A DNA stretch of 64,000 nucleotides from Streptomyces formicae (GTDB taxonomy: Bacteria > Actinomycetota > Actinomycetes > Streptomycetales > Streptomycetaceae), in NCBI RefSeq assembly GCF_022647665.1, contig NZ_CP071872.1, positions 2,728,001 through 2,792,000 on the forward strand. Reading direction: 5' to 3'. The translations under genes were made by a program, and so were the position numbers. Positions within the stretch are counted from its first letter, which is position 1; each line of letters opens with the position of its first letter. This document shows positions 9,317-18,258 of the stretch, one piece after another. Under the pieces are notes generated by a model. The model was not told the DNA's origin, did no database searches, and worked only from the letters and a program-made list of their open reading frames with translations.

Positions 9317-9690
9317 CCGAACCCCTGGACCACCCCCTCGTCGCCGCGGTGAAGCCGCTCGTGGACGCCATGGGTGCGCAGCTGCTGCCGCCCGGGCAGG
9401 CCCAGGCCGACGACGTCGTGCTCGCCTGGGAGGGCAGGGATGTACTGGCCGTGCGGCTGCCCCAGCTCTCGGACTCGCTGGACCACATCCTGGCCGCGAT
9501 GGAGCGCTCGTACGGAATGCCGCTGTCGGCGCTCGACCGCAAGGTGAAGCAGTCGGTCGTACGGACCCTCGAAGCCCGCGGGGCCTTCTCCGTGCGGCAC
9601 GGTGTGGAGACCGTCGCGAGCGCGCTCGGAGTCAGCCGCTTCACCGTCTACAACTACCTGAACAGGGAAAACAGCGCCAAGGACGAGTGA
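9313..9690 (+). CDS. helix-turn-helix protein with DauR/YheO-type C-terminus
   Basis: This 125-residue protein starts at GTG 9313, overlapping the upstream gene. Residues ~78-119 (KVKQSVVRTLEARGAF, then VETVASALGVSRFTVYNYL) form the HTH_22 domain seen at the end of YheO/DauR regulators. The N-terminal part is shorter than a full YheO-like PAS domain. It may regulate the adjacent purine genes, but its operator is unknown. A stem-loop follows. Confidence 0.7.
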   Translation: MTEPLDHPLVAAVKPLVDAMGAQLLPPGQAQADDVVLAWEGRDVLAVRLPQLSDSLDHILAAMERSYGMPLSALDRKVKQSVVRTLEARGAFSVRHGVETVASALGVSRFTVYNYLNRENSAKDE

Positions 9691-9748
9691 AGTGTCACTC
9701 TCTGTGAAGCCCTTTCCGTGAAAAGTCGTCGCTGAGAAGTCCTCGGTG

Positions 9749-9784
9749 GGAAGCCGCCGTCCGGATGTCGGGGCGGCGGCTTCC
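9749..9784 (+). terminator. 11-bp stem-loop
   Basis: Arms 9749-9759 and 9774-9784 are perfectly complementary. The stem-loop lies after the HTH gene and just before the uraD promoter. Confidence 0.6.
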
Positions 9785-9798
9785 ACGTCAACGAAGTT

Positions 9799-9842
9799 TC
9801 AACAAAGTGTTGACGAGGTGTCGGGGTTAGGCGTTAGCTATC
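9799..9842 (+). promoter_or_regulatory. uraD-pucM-uricase promoter with TCAACA-N3-TGTTGA operator
   Basis: The perfect 15-bp dyad TCAACAAAGTGTTGA (9799-9813) overlaps a -35 TTGACG (9810-9815). A -10-like TTAGCT follows 18 bases downstream. The geometry matches the katA site. Confidence 0.7.
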
Positions 9843-9878
9843 CGCAGCCCGTCCAGCAACAAGGCCACGGAGGCTCCC

Positions 9879-10394
9879 GTGACTTCGAGTTCTTCGACAC
9901 CGGGCCTCGCCCGGTTCAACGCCCTGGAGGAGCACGCGGCCGCCGCCGCCCTCCACGAGGCGTGTGCCAGCTCGGCGTGGGGGAGCAAACTGCTCGCCCA
10001 GCGCCCGTACACCACCGCGGAAGCCCTCTTCGCCGCCAGTGACGCCGCCATGGCCGAGCTGACCGCCGGCGATCTGGCCGAGGCGATGGCGGGCCACCCG
10101 CCGATCGGCCGGCCGAAGCCCGGGGACCCGGCCTCCGCCCGCGAGCAGAGCGGCATGGCCGGTGCCACCGACGCGCTCAAGGCCGAGATGCTGGAGCTCA
10201 ACCTGGCCTACCAGGAGAAGTTCGGGCACGTCTTCCTGATCTGCGCCACCGGCAGGACCGGCGAGCAGATGCGGGACGCCGTCCGCGAGCGCATCGGCAA
10301 CACGCCCGCGCAGGAGCGCGAGATCGTCCGCACCGAGCTGGGCAAGATCAACCGTATCCGGCTGGGCCGACTGCTCGAAGAGGAAACCGCATGA
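9879..10394 (+). CDS. uraD: 2-oxo-4-hydroxy-4-carboxy-5-ureidoimidazoline decarboxylase
   Basis: This 171-residue enzyme converts OHCU to (S)-allantoin, the third step from urate. The catalytic His lies in AMAGHPPIGRP, and EQSGM and FGHVFLICATGRTGEQM are the other family signatures. The start is GTG 9879 with GGAGG a few bases upstream. Its stop overlaps the ATG of the next gene, and it is the first gene of a uraD-pucM-uricase operon driven by the TCAACA-operator promoter. Confidence 0.94.
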   Translation: MTSSSSTPGLARFNALEEHAAAAALHEACASSAWGSKLLAQRPYTTAEALFAASDAAMAELTAGDLAEAMAGHPPIGRPKPGDPASAREQSGMAGATDALKAEMLELNLAYQEKFGHVFLICATGRTGEQMRDAVRERIGNTPAQEREIVRTELGKINRIRLGRLLEEETA

Positions 10395-10792
10395 GCACCG
10401 ACACCACCGCCTCCGTGTCCACCCACATCCTGGACACCAGCATCGGCCGCCCCGCTGAGGGCATCGCCGTCTCCCTGTCGGCCCGCAGCGGGTCCGGCAC
10501 GCAGTGGGCGGCGCTCGGCGGATCCGCGACCGACGCGGACGGACGCTGCAAGGACCTGCCGGCACTGCCGGAGGGAACGACCCATGTACGTCTCGACTTC
10601 GCGACCGAGGCGTACTTCACGACCGACAAGCAAGCCGATGCGCAGCAGGACGCCCCCGTGAACCGGGACAGCGGTGCAGCCGGAGCGTTCTTCCCGGAGG
10701 TGGCGATCACCTTCGCCGTCGTGCCGGGCGAGCACTACCACGTACCGCTGCTGCTCAACCCGTTCGGCTACTCCGTTTACCGAGGGAGCTAG
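10391..10792 (+). CDS. pucM: 5-hydroxyisourate hydrolase
   Basis: This 133-residue transthyretin-related hydrolase opens 5-hydroxyisourate to OHCU. It carries the N-terminal THILDTSIGRPA segment (catalytic His) and ends in the diagnostic YRGS tetrapeptide. It is coupled to uraD by an ATGA overlap and lies 6 bp before the uricase gene. Confidence 0.95.
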   Translation: MSTDTTASVSTHILDTSIGRPAEGIAVSLSARSGSGTQWAALGGSATDADGRCKDLPALPEGTTHVRLDFATEAYFTTDKQADAQQDAPVNRDSGAAGAFFPEVAITFAVVPGEHYHVPLLLNPFGYSVYRGS

Positions 10793-10798
10793 CAGAAG

Positions 10799-11722
10799 AT
10801 GCCCACGATTCTGGGACAGAACCAGTACGGCAAGGCCGAGAACCGAGTCGTAAAGATCACGCGGGACGGCGCCACCCACCACATCAAGGACCTCAACGTG
10901 TCGGTGGCCCTGAGCGGCGACATGGACGAGGTCCACTACTCCGGCTCCAACGCGAACGTCCTGCCGACGGACACCACCAAGAACACGGTGTACGCCTTCG
11001 CCAAGGAGCACGGCATCGAGTCCGCCGAGCAGTTCGGCATCCACCTCGCCCGTCACTTCGTGACCTCGCAGGAGCCGATCCACCAGGCGCGCATCCGCAT
11101 CGAGGAGTACGCCTGGGAGCGCATCGAGACCTCCGACGCCAACTCCCGCTTCATCGGCGCGGACGAGGTCAAGCACTCCTTCGTCCGCAAGGGCCAGGAG
11201 ACCCGGGTCACCCAGATCACCTACGACGGTGAGCGGTGGGAGGTCATCTCCGGTCTCAAGGACCTGACCGTGATGAACTCGACCAACTCCGAGTTCTGGG
11301 GCTACGTCAAGGACAAGTACACCACCCTCCAGGAGGCGTACGACCGCATCCTGGCCACCCAGGTCTCCGGCCGCTGGCGGTTCAACTGGACCGACGACGA
11401 GCAGCGGATGCCGAACTGGGAGAAGTCCTACGCGCAGGTCAGGAAGCACATGCTGCAGGCCTTCGCGGAGACCTACTCGCTCTCGCTCCAGCAGACGCTG
11501 TACCAGATGGGCTCGCGCATCATCAACAACCGTGCGGAGATCGACGAGGTCCGCTTCTCCCTCCCGAACAAGCACCACTTCCTCGTCGACCTGGAGCCCT
11601 TCGGACTCAAGAACGACAACGAGGTCTACTTCGCGGCCGACCGGCCGTACGGCCTGATCGAGGCGACGATCCTGCGGGACGGCGTCGAACCGCGCATCCC
11701 GGTCGACATGACCAACCTCTGA
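10799..11722 (+). CDS. pucL: factor-independent urate hydroxylase (uricase)
   Basis: This 307-residue cofactorless uricase oxidises urate to 5-hydroxyisourate and produces H2O2. The T-fold repeats and the signature segments RWRFNWTDDEQRMPNWEKSY and AETYSLSLQQTLYQMG are present, and the length is normal for the family. The start is ATG 10799. It is the last gene of the operon, and a 13-bp stem-loop follows. The catalase at 5.4-6.9 kb shares this operon's operator and can remove the peroxide. Confidence 0.95.
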   Translation: MPTILGQNQYGKAENRVVKITRDGATHHIKDLNVSVALSGDMDEVHYSGSNANVLPTDTTKNTVYAFAKEHGIESAEQFGIHLARHFVTSQEPIHQARIRIEEYAWERIETSDANSRFIGADEVKHSFVRKGQETRVTQITYDGERWEVISGLKDLTVMNSTNSEFWGYVKDKYTTLQEAYDRILATQVSGRWRFNWTDDEQRMPNWEKSYAQVRKHMLQAFAETYSLSLQQTLYQMGSRIINNRAEIDEVRFSLPNKHHFLVDLEPFGLKNDNEVYFAADRPYGLIEATILRDGVEPRIPVDMTNL

Positions 11723-11736
11723 CGCGGGACCGGCCC

Positions 11737-11780
11737 ACGGCCCCGCCCCACCGCGCCCGCCCCGACCGGGGCGGGGCCGT
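11737..11780 (+). terminator. 13-bp stem-loop after uricase
   Basis: A perfect GC-rich inverted repeat (11737-11749 with 11768-11780) begins 14 bp after the uricase stop. Confidence 0.65.
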
Positions 11781-11886
11781 ACCGGACCGGAGGAACCCTT
11801 CTAGGGTCCTGCCGTGCCCTCCCCCGGGACCTCGCAACCCGTCCCGGGCGGACCTCCAGCCCCTGAAAGACAAAGGACGCACCGCC

Positions 11887-13284
11887 ATGGCAGCACCGGC
11901 AGCAGCCCCGCGCATCGTCATCGAGAACTGTGCGATCGCGACCGTCGACGCCACCGACACCGAGTACGCATCCGGTCATGTCGTCGTCGCCGGCAACCGG
12001 ATCGAGTCGGTCGGCGCGGGCAAGGCCCCCGAGAACCTGGAGAACGTGGTCCGCCGCGTCGACGGCACCGGCCATCTGGCCACCCCGGGTCTGGTCAACA
12101 CGCACCACCACTTCTACCAGTGGATCACCCGCGGTCTCGCCACCGACCACAACCTCTTCAACTGGCTGGTCGCGCTCTACCCGACCTGGGCCCGCATCGA
12201 CGAGCCGATGGCGTACTCCGCCGCCCAGGGCTCGCTCGCCATGATGGCGCGAGGCGGCGTCACCACCGCGATGGACCACCACTACGTCTACCCGAAGGGC
12301 TCCGGCGACCTGTCCGGCGCGATCATCCGCGCTGCCGCCGAGATGGGTGTCCGCTTCACCCTCGCCCGCGGCTCCATGGACCGCAGCGAGAAGGACGGCG
12401 GACTGCCGCCGGACTTCGCCGTCGAGACCCTCGAAGGCGCCCTCGCCGCCACCGAGGAGACCATCGACAAGCACCACGACGCCTCCTTCGACGCGATGAC
12501 CCAGGTCGCCGTCGCCCCCTGCTCCCCGTTCTCCGTCTCCACCGAGCTGCTGAAGCAGGGCGCCCAACTTGCCCGCCGCAAGGGCGTACGCCTGCACACC
12601 CACGGCAGCGAGACCGTGGAGGAGGAGAAGTTCTGCCACGAGCTGTTCGGCATGGGCCCGACCGACTACTTCGAGTCGACCGGCTGGCTCGGCGAGGACG
12701 TGTGGATGGCCCACTGCGTCCACATGAACGACTCCGACATCGAGGCGTTCGCCCGGACGAGGACCGGCGTCGCCCACTGCCCCTCGTCCAACGCCCGCCT
12801 CGCCGCAGGCATCGCCCGCGTCCCCGACATGCTCGCCGCCGGCGTCCCGGTCGGCCTCGGCGTCGACGGCACCGCGTCCAACGAGTCGGGCGAGCTCCAC
12901 ACCGAGCTGCGCAACGCCCTCCTGATCAACCGGCTCAACCCGGCCCACCGCGAGCATGCACTGAACGCCCGCCAGGCGCTGCGCCTCGGCACGTACGGCG
13001 GTGCCCAGGTGCTGGGCCGCGCCGGGCAGATCGGCTCGCTGGAGCCCGGCAAGCTGGCCGACGTGGTGCTCTGGAAGCTGGACACCCTGGCGCACGCCTC
13101 CATCGCCGACCCGGTGACCGCCCTCGTCTTCGGCGCGGCGGCACCGGTCACGCTCTCCTTCGTCAACGGCAGGCCGGTCGTCGAGAACAGCCGGCTGCTC
13201 CACGCCGACGAGGACGCCATCGCCCGCTCCACGCGGGCCGAGGCCCAGCGCCTCGCGCGGATCGCCGCGCAAGACACTCCCTGA
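11887..13284 (+). CDS. 8-oxoguanine deaminase (amidohydrolase)
   Basis: This 465-residue metal-dependent amidohydrolase is of the 8-oxoguanine/guanine deaminase type. It would deaminate 8-oxoguanine to urate, feeding the adjacent uricase. Metal-site motifs are VNTHHHFYQW, LHTHGSETVEEEKF, MAHCVHMND and LGVDGTASNESGEL. The start is ATG 11887; the frame is open back to 11236, but that part overlaps uricase. Guanine deaminase or an S-adenosylhomocysteine-type deaminase is less likely given the motifs and context. Confidence 0.88.
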   Translation: MAAPAAAPRIVIENCAIATVDATDTEYASGHVVVAGNRIESVGAGKAPENLENVVRRVDGTGHLATPGLVNTHHHFYQWITRGLATDHNLFNWLVALYPTWARIDEPMAYSAAQGSLAMMARGGVTTAMDHHYVYPKGSGDLSGAIIRAAAEMGVRFTLARGSMDRSEKDGGLPPDFAVETLEGALAATEETIDKHHDASFDAMTQVAVAPCSPFSVSTELLKQGAQLARRKGVRLHTHGSETVEEEKFCHELFGMGPTDYFESTGWLGEDVWMAHCVHMNDSDIEAFARTRTGVAHCPSSNARLAAGIARVPDMLAAGVPVGLGVDGTASNESGELHTELRNALLINRLNPAHREHALNARQALRLGTYGGAQVLGRAGQIGSLEPGKLADVVLWKLDTLAHASIADPVTALVFGAAAPVTLSFVNGRPVVENSRLLHADEDAIARSTRAEAQRLARIAAQDTP

Positions 13285-13327
13285 CCCCCGGAAGTCCGGT
13301 CGAGGGGGACGGCCCTCGGCCGGCGGC

Positions 13328-13397
13328 CGTGGACCCGAGCGGGGTCCACGGCAGCCGTCACCGGGGGGTGCGTGCGCCACACGTACGCACCCCCCGG
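13328..13397 (+). terminator. tandem stem-loops after the deaminase
   Basis: A 9-bp stem (13328-13336/13342-13350) is followed by a 13-bp stem (13361-13373/13385-13397). Both are perfect. Confidence 0.65.
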
Positions 13398-13492
13398 GGA
13401 CGGTGACACGCATCCACTGGGCGCACATCACTCGCACCACCTCCCTGACACCCACGTCGCCGCCGACGTGTTAACCGACCGGAGGAACCGCC

Positions 13493-14908
13493 GTGGCAGC
13501 CAAGCCAACGACCCACAACGACCTCGATGCCGCGCCCGAGAACGACGATGACCGGCCCGACCCGAAACATCCCGTCGACGAGACCCTCCCACATCTGCGG
13601 ATGGTCACCAGTGGCCTCCAGCACGTGGCCGCCATGTACGCGGGTGTCGTCGCCCCGCCGATGATCGTGGGGCCCGCCGTCGGCCTCGGCGCCAGGGACA
13701 CCGCGTTCCTGATGGGCGCCAGCCTCTTCACCGCGGGCATCGCCACCCTGCTCCAGACGCTGGGCTTCTGGCGGGTCGGGGCCCGCCTCCCCTTCGTCAA
13801 CGGCGTCTCCTTCGCCGGAGTGACGCCCATGATCGCCATCGGCAAGGACCGGGGCTACGACGGCATCGCCGTCATCTTCGGGGCGATCATCGCCGCCAGT
13901 GTGCTGGGCTTCCTGCTCACCCCGTACTTCTGCAAACTCGTCCGGTTCTTCCCGCCCGTCGTCACCGGCACCGTCATCACGCTCATCGGCGTCTCGCTGC
14001 TCCCGGTGGCCTTCACCTGGTCACAGGGCGGCAACTCCCAGGCCGCCGAGTACGGTTCGGCGAAGAACATCGGCATGGCCGCGCTCACCTTCGCCATCGT
14101 GCTGGCGCTGCGCAAACTGCTCCGCGGCTTCCTCCAGCAGATCGCCATCCTGCTCGGCCTCGTCGCCGGCACGGTCATCGCGATCCCGCTCGGCATGGCG
14201 AACTTCGACGCCGTCAAGGACGCGGACTTCGTCGGCTTCCCCGACCCGTTCCACTTCGGTGCCCCGCAGTTCGAGATCGCCGCGATCATCTCCATGTGCA
14301 TCGTGATGCTCGTCTGCATGACCGAGTCCACGGCCGACATGCTCGCCCTCGGCAGGATCGTCGACAGGCCCGCCGACGAGCGGACCATCGAGGGCGGACT
14401 GCGCGCCGACACCCTCGGCAGCGCCGTCAGCCCGCTCTTCAACGGCTTCATGTGCAGCGCCTTCGCGCAGAACATCGGCCTCGTCGCCATGACCAAGGTC
14501 CGCAGCCGCTACGTCGTCGCGGCCGGCGGCGGCATCCTCATCCTGCTCGGCCTCTGCCCGGTCGCCGCCTCCGTCATCGCGCTCGTCCCGCTGCCGGTGC
14601 TCGGCGGCGCGGGCATCGTCCTCTTCGGCTCGGTCGCCGCGAGCGGCATCCAGACGCTGGCCACCGCCGCACTGGAGAAGGGCGAGAACGCACTGATCGT
14701 CGCGGCCGCCCTCGGGGTCGGACTGATCCCGATCGCGGCGCCGGGGTTCTACCACGCCTTTCCGAAGGACCTGCTGGTGGTGCTCGACTCGGGCATCTCC
14801 ACGGGCTGTGTGGTGGCGATAGTGCTGAACATCGCCTTCAACCACCTGGGGAGGAAACGGAGTCCGGACGTCACGCTCCCTGCTGCGGCGCCGGCTCCCA
14901 CATCATGA
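13493..14908 (+). CDS. NCS2 family urate/xanthine permease
   Basis: This 471-residue membrane transporter has about 12-14 hydrophobic segments. It belongs to the nucleobase:cation symporter 2 (uracil-xanthine permease) family, probably importing urate or xanthine with protons. The NCS2 substrate-site motif is present as MTESTADMLALGRI, followed by SPLFNGFMCSAFAQNIGLVAMTKV. The start is GTG 13493 with GGAGG nine bases upstream. It completes the urate-use locus. Its last 38 bases overlap the minus-strand exonuclease remnant. Confidence 0.92.
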   Translation: MAAKPTTHNDLDAAPENDDDRPDPKHPVDETLPHLRMVTSGLQHVAAMYAGVVAPPMIVGPAVGLGARDTAFLMGASLFTAGIATLLQTLGFWRVGARLPFVNGVSFAGVTPMIAIGKDRGYDGIAVIFGAIIAASVLGFLLTPYFCKLVRFFPPVVTGTVITLIGVSLLPVAFTWSQGGNSQAAEYGSAKNIGMAALTFAIVLALRKLLRGFLQQIAILLGLVAGTVIAIPLGMANFDAVKDADFVGFPDPFHFGAPQFEIAAIISMCIVMLVCMTESTADMLALGRIVDRPADERTIEGGLRADTLGSAVSPLFNGFMCSAFAQNIGLVAMTKVRSRYVVAAGGGILILLGLCPVAASVIALVPLPVLGGAGIVLFGSVAASGIQTLATAALEKGENALIVAAALGVGLIPIAAPGFYHAFPKDLLVVLDSGISTGCVVAIVLNIAFNHLGRKRSPDVTLPAAAPAPTS

Positions 14909-14990
14909 GGTTGCCGAAGAGCTCCGCCTGCTTGATCGCGTCGTCCAGCGCGTGATGGGTGTGCCGTCGCCGGGAGAGCAGCTCACGCGG
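14871..14990 (-). pseudogene. C-terminal remnant of a DEDDh 3'-5' exonuclease
   Basis: Reading the minus strand to the TGA at 14871 gives ...RHTHHALDDAIKQAELFGNL.... This is the last conserved block (HxALDDA) and C-terminal helix of DnaQ/oligoribonuclease-like exonucleases. Nothing like the upstream ~150 residues (the DxE motif) is found before this block or at the far end of the element. The gene was therefore truncated, most likely by the element whose recombinase begins here. The exact junction, about 14,955-15,000, is uncertain. Confidence 0.55.
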
Positions 14991-16197
14991 CATCGCCCCC
15001 ACAACCCCGCGAACTACCAGGACCGGCACGACCTGATCACCGGCATCGCCGACGCGGAGAAGGAGGCGCGGCTGTTGTCCCAAGCGGACGAAGCGCGGCA
15101 CCGATTCCGCCCTTGCCGACGGCCGCCCGCACGGCGAGTGTCCCTTCGGCTACGCCTGCGACTACGGTGATCGACGGTCGCCCCCGGCCGGTCCGGCAGT
15201 ACCCGGACCCCGCTGAGACGCCGCTGGTCCGCGAGTTGTTCGAGCGGGTTGCCGGGTGGAACGGCCGCAAGCGCGAGTCCATCCGCTCCGTGGCGCTGGA
15301 CTCGGAACGGCGGAAGAGCGTCAGCCGTGAGAAGGGCGTGCCGATCTCGGCTGCCAACATGCGCCCGACGCTGCTGCGCAAGGCGTACATCGGTGTGCGG
15401 GTGCACGGTGACAGCGAGCACCCCGGCAACTGGGACCCGATCATTGGTGGTGAGCTGTTCGACGCCGTACAGCGGCTGCTGGCCGACCCGTCCTGGAGTC
15501 CCACACGACCAGCGCCGTTCGGCACGTCCTGACAGGGACGCTGCGATGCGATGTCTGCGGGAACGGCATGACCATCACGCCGGGAGACCGCCCGAAGAAG
15601 AGGGGTACCGGCAACCACGGCCGGGCCGCCTACGTCTGCCGCAAGTACGGCTGCTTCCGGATCGGCAAGGCGGAGGTTGACCGGGTCCTCATCGGCGACC
15701 TGGAGCCAACCGACCCCGAGACCGGCGAACCGCAGCCGCCGGAGCTGGGTGTCATCCTCGCGTACCTGAGTGCCCCTCACCGGCACGCCCGGCTGCTGCG
15801 CTCGGCCACCGACACAAGCGAAAAGCAGGGCCGCTGTAAGGGCCGAACTAGCCAGGCTCAAGGATGAGTTGGATGATCTGGAGAGCGCACCTCAGCCCAG
15901 AACCGCCCGCGCCCGCCTGGCCCGCACCGCCGACATGGAGGAGCTGGAGACGGAGGCCGCCACCCTGGAGGCGAAGCTGTCCGCGCTCACGGCCCCGAAC
16001 CCGCTCGCAGGCATCCTCCCGGACGACACCGGCGCCGACCTGATCGCCTGGTGGAGACGGCCGATGTCCAGGAGCAGCGTGCCGTGGTCGCTCTGCTGAT
16101 CGCTCCCGAACTCCTGGGACGGGTCCGCGTAAAGCGGGTGGCCGACAATGATTCGGATGCCGTGACCGACCGGCTGAAGTGGGTGACGGCAGCATGA
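14964..16197 (+). pseudogene. large serine recombinase, decayed and lacking its catalytic domain
   Basis: This is the C-terminal two-thirds of a phage or ICE integrase spread over several frames. In order it reads DAEKEARLLS, KRTKRGTDSALADGRPHGEC, the recombinase domain (DGRPRPVRQYPDPAETPLV; AYIGVRVHGDSEHPGNWDPI), a zinc ribbon (TLRCDVCGNGM ... YVCRKYGC), a coiled coil (ELARLKDELDDLES; METEAATLEAKLSAL-like) and an end at TGA 16197. Frame changes lie near 15080, 15165, 15497, 15830 and 16052. The N-terminal resolvase domain with its nucleophilic Ser is absent. It marks the left end of an integrative element that can no longer excise on its own. Confidence 0.75.
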
Positions 16198-16413
16198 GCA
16201 CGTACCCCGTCGGCGAGCCACTGTACGGCCGCGAGGCAGCCGAACTCGGGGCCGCCCTACGCGCTGCTCGCCTCAGGCCGGAGCCCGCAGGCGGCCCCGT
16301 CGGGCACCGTCCCGGCCGGCTATGCGGCCTACCTTGCCCACTCGTACGAGTGCCCTCACTGCTGGCTGTTGAGCCGGTGCCCCGAGGGCGCAGCCCTGTG
16401 GGACGCCACCTGA
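16194..16413 (+). pseudogene. small element protein, frameshifted
   Basis: ATG 16194 overlaps the recombinase stop (ATGA). The first ~21 residues (MSTYPVGEPLYGREAAELG) are in one frame. After one extra base near 16255 the text continues as PYALLASGRSPQAAPSGTVP and AAYLAHSYECPHCW, ending in ALWDAT at TGA 16411-16413. The CPHC...C pattern suggests a small zinc protein of about 73 residues. I do not recognise a function. Confidence 0.45.
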
Positions 16414-16429
16414 TCGACCCTGCACACGA

Positions 16430-16466
16430 CGGAGCCCAGCCGGGCGTCATCACCGGCTGGGCTCCG
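16430..16466. terminator. bidirectional 14-bp stem-loop
   Basis: A perfect inverted repeat (16430-16443/16453-16466) lies between two convergent genes and probably ends transcription from both sides. Confidence 0.7.
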
Positions 16467-16472
16467 TGCTGC

Positions 16473-17267
16473 CTACCGCTTGAGCTGGGCGAGGAAGTCG
16501 TCCACGAACTTCTCGACCTCCGCCAGGGTCTTCACTTCCTCCACGTTCAGCCGGTCGACCACCTTCACCCCGGAGTGCAGGAAGAGACGACTTCGGCTGT
16601 GGTCATAACCGGCGTGGCCCTTGTGCTGCGGGCCGTCGATCTCGATCACTCCGGCGTAGCCGCGATACGTGACCAGCAGGTCCGGCTCAAAGGTCCAGCC
16701 ACGCACGCGCATGCCGCCCAGCGGCATGATCCCGATCGTCTCGTTGTCCGGCAGTGTGGCCTGCCGCCCCTTGAGCACCCGGTACACGTCCCGCTCCCAC
16801 TCGTTCGCGAAGCGGAGCTGATCTTCCACCGGGTGACTGGGTTCGAGCTGCTGCCTCCGCCCCTGATTGCTGGGCTTGGGGCCGTCGGCGGTCTTGACTT
16901 GCCTGCGCCAGTCCGGGCCGATGCGAGGGATCGACGGCCGGGCGACAAGCTCATCAACTGACTTGCCTGACCCCCACATCACGTCTCGCATCACCTCAGA
17001 GATGCTCTCCAGCTCCCGCTCGTCGTACGTGGGGTACAGGCTCGGCTCCACCACAAGCACGATCCGGTAGCCCTCCTGGTCGTACTCGGTGTTCCAGAGG
17101 CGCACCTCTACCGAGGACACGTCGGCGATCATCCGGGCAACGTCCGTCTTGCCGAGGTGATACGCGAGTACAGCGCTCGTCCCGAGAAGCCACTCACTCA
17201 CCAGGGGCGCGTTCTGGGGCGCGTCGAGGGTCAGGGACATGTCGGGCGACGCCAGCTCAGCACTCAT
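16473..17267 (-). CDS. hypothetical protein with PD-(D/E)XK (DUF559-like) nuclease domain
   Basis: This 264-residue protein starts at ATG 17267 (MSAELASP); an in-frame ATG at 17297 is possible. Residues 1-120 resemble no family I know. Residues ~160-260 form a compact alpha/beta domain. It has EWERDVYRVL, then EPDLLVTYRG (acidic Asp), VIEIDGPQHKGH (E-x-D) and YDHSRSRLFLHSG, followed by a Leu-rich helix. This is the order of the DUF559/Vsr-like PD-(D/E)XK endonuclease fold. It is carried by the integrative element, so a nuclease in defence or element maintenance is plausible but unproven. Confidence 0.65.
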   Translation of the reverse strand: MSAELASPDMSLTLDAPQNAPLVSEWLLGTSAVLAYHLGKTDVARMIADVSSVEVRLWNTEYDQEGYRIVLVVEPSLYPTYDERELESISEVMRDVMWGSGKSVDELVARPSIPRIGPDWRRQVKTADGPKPSNQGRRQQLEPSHPVEDQLRFANEWERDVYRVLKGRQATLPDNETIGIMPLGGMRVRGWTFEPDLLVTYRGYAGVIEIDGPQHKGHAGYDHSRSRLFLHSGVKVVDRLNVEEVKTLAEVEKFVDDFLAQLKR

Positions 17268-17422
17268 GCACGGAATTGTGACAGTTACCGCCGACAACGG
17301 AAGGGCATCGGATCTCGCACACGACCCTCAATGTGGTCACCCGGCAAGGGGGTTGAGATCGAACCGGCACAGCACGGCGCCGCCCGGCATCGGCATCGGG
17401 GGCGGCTCCGTCGTGTGCGGGG

Positions 17423-17617
17423 CTACTGCATCCGTGCAGCCCAGATGCGGAGCATGATCCGCAACACAACCGGGTCGATCAGATCCACGTCGTCGGCGTG
17501 CCCGCGGTGAGCCCACACTGTCCACCCCGGGCCGCTGCTGCCCAGCTCGTGAGCCACGGCCATCGCATCGGCCGGGTCGGTGATCTCCTCGTCACAGGCC
17601 CGGCACACCCGCGTCAC
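17423..17617 (-). CDS. microprotein 4 of a coupled operon
   Basis: This 64-residue protein starts at GTG 17617, which overlaps the stop of the upstream gene (GTGA). VTRVCRACDEEI suggests a half zinc site, then an acidic middle and a hydrophobic C-terminus (PVVLRIMLRIWAARM). Function unknown. A further 19-codon frame (17337-17396) follows but is too short to support. Confidence 0.5.
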   Translation of the reverse strand: MTRVCRACDEEITDPADAMAVAHELGSSGPGWTVWAHRGHADDVDLIDPVVLRIMLRIWAARMQ

Positions 17618-17799
17618 TGCGCACCATCTCGGCGGTGGCACCCGCATCCGCAGCGGCGCACCAGAAGCAGGCGGTTGGAGTGGGGCAGAGAGATGTCCCG
17701 CGTCTGCCTGCATCGGCTGTGCATGTCCCGGTACTCCGGCCGCTGTGCCACGGTGCACTCAGCGCTCAGTGTCTCGTCCGCCGTGGTGGGCGCGCTCAC
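17614..17799 (-). CDS. microprotein 3 of a coupled operon
   Basis: This 61-residue protein starts at GTG 17799 with GGAGAGG just upstream. The start overlaps the stop of microprotein 2 (GTGA). Several Cys and His residues (DMHSRCRQTRD; RRCGCGCHRRDG) suggest metal binding. No family recognised. Confidence 0.5.
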   Translation of the reverse strand: MSAPTTADETLSAECTVAQRPEYRDMHSRCRQTRDISLPHSNRLLLVRRCGCGCHRRDGAQ

Positions 17800-18017
17800 G
17801 GTGCCTCTCCTCGGCTCCGGGCGTTCGCCAGGGCCACCCCGGCCGACAGCCTCTCCGCCGCCGTAGCGGGCCGCAGAGGGCCGTGGGCGTCCCACTCGCG
17901 CCCACCCTCCGGCGGCCGGAGCTGCCAGCATCCGCCTACTTGTCCCATCACCTGGCCGACCCTGTACGTTGCCTCGTCCCACACGAGGTCGCCGACCTGG
18001 GGCGCATACGTGTTCAT
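17796..18017 (-). CDS. microprotein 2 of a coupled operon
   Basis: This 73-residue protein starts at ATG 18017, which overlaps the stop of microprotein 1 (ATGA); GTG 18023 is an alternative. The text VGDLVWDEATYRVGQVMGQV followed by WQLRPPEGGREWDA resembles small beta-rich proteins common on Streptomyces integrative elements beside Scr1-type regulators. Its function is not known. Confidence 0.6.
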   Translation of the reverse strand: MNTYAPQVGDLVWDEATYRVGQVMGQVGGCWQLRPPEGGREWDAHGPLRPATAAERLSAGVALANARSRGEAP

Positions 18018-18214
18018 GCGCACCCCCGCTGGATCACGTCGGCGAGCCGCAGCGCGACGTCGGCGCGTACCCGGCCCAGGGCGATCAGGTTGAGTGAGGG
18101 CGATGCCGCATCCGCCCCCAGGGACGGCAGGACGATCCCCGCCGCCGTCAGTGCTTCCCGCAGTGCCTCAACCGCCTCCACGGCGGTGGTGCCCGATTCC
18201 TGTGCTGTGACCAT
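18014..18214 (-). CDS. microprotein 1 of a coupled operon
   Basis: This 66-residue protein starts at ATG 18214 and is the first gene of a four-gene minus-strand operon (18214 to 17423). It is mostly helical (AVEAVEALREALTAAGIVLP; ADVALRLADVI). It is divergent from the DUF6879 gene across the 9-bp dyad at 18259-18284, which may control both. Confidence 0.55.
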   Translation of the reverse strand: MVTAQESGTTAVEAVEALREALTAAGIVLPSLGADAASPSLNLIALGRVRADVALRLADVIQRGCA

Positions 18215-18258
18215 GAATTGAGCGTTCTGGAGAGACAGTTGAAGCGACTAGGTGATAT

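Noticed and set aside
16179..16961. 260-residue plus-strand frame after the recombinase
   Set aside because: Past 16413 it runs antisense through the nuclease-like gene; only the first part, with one frame change, reads as a protein.
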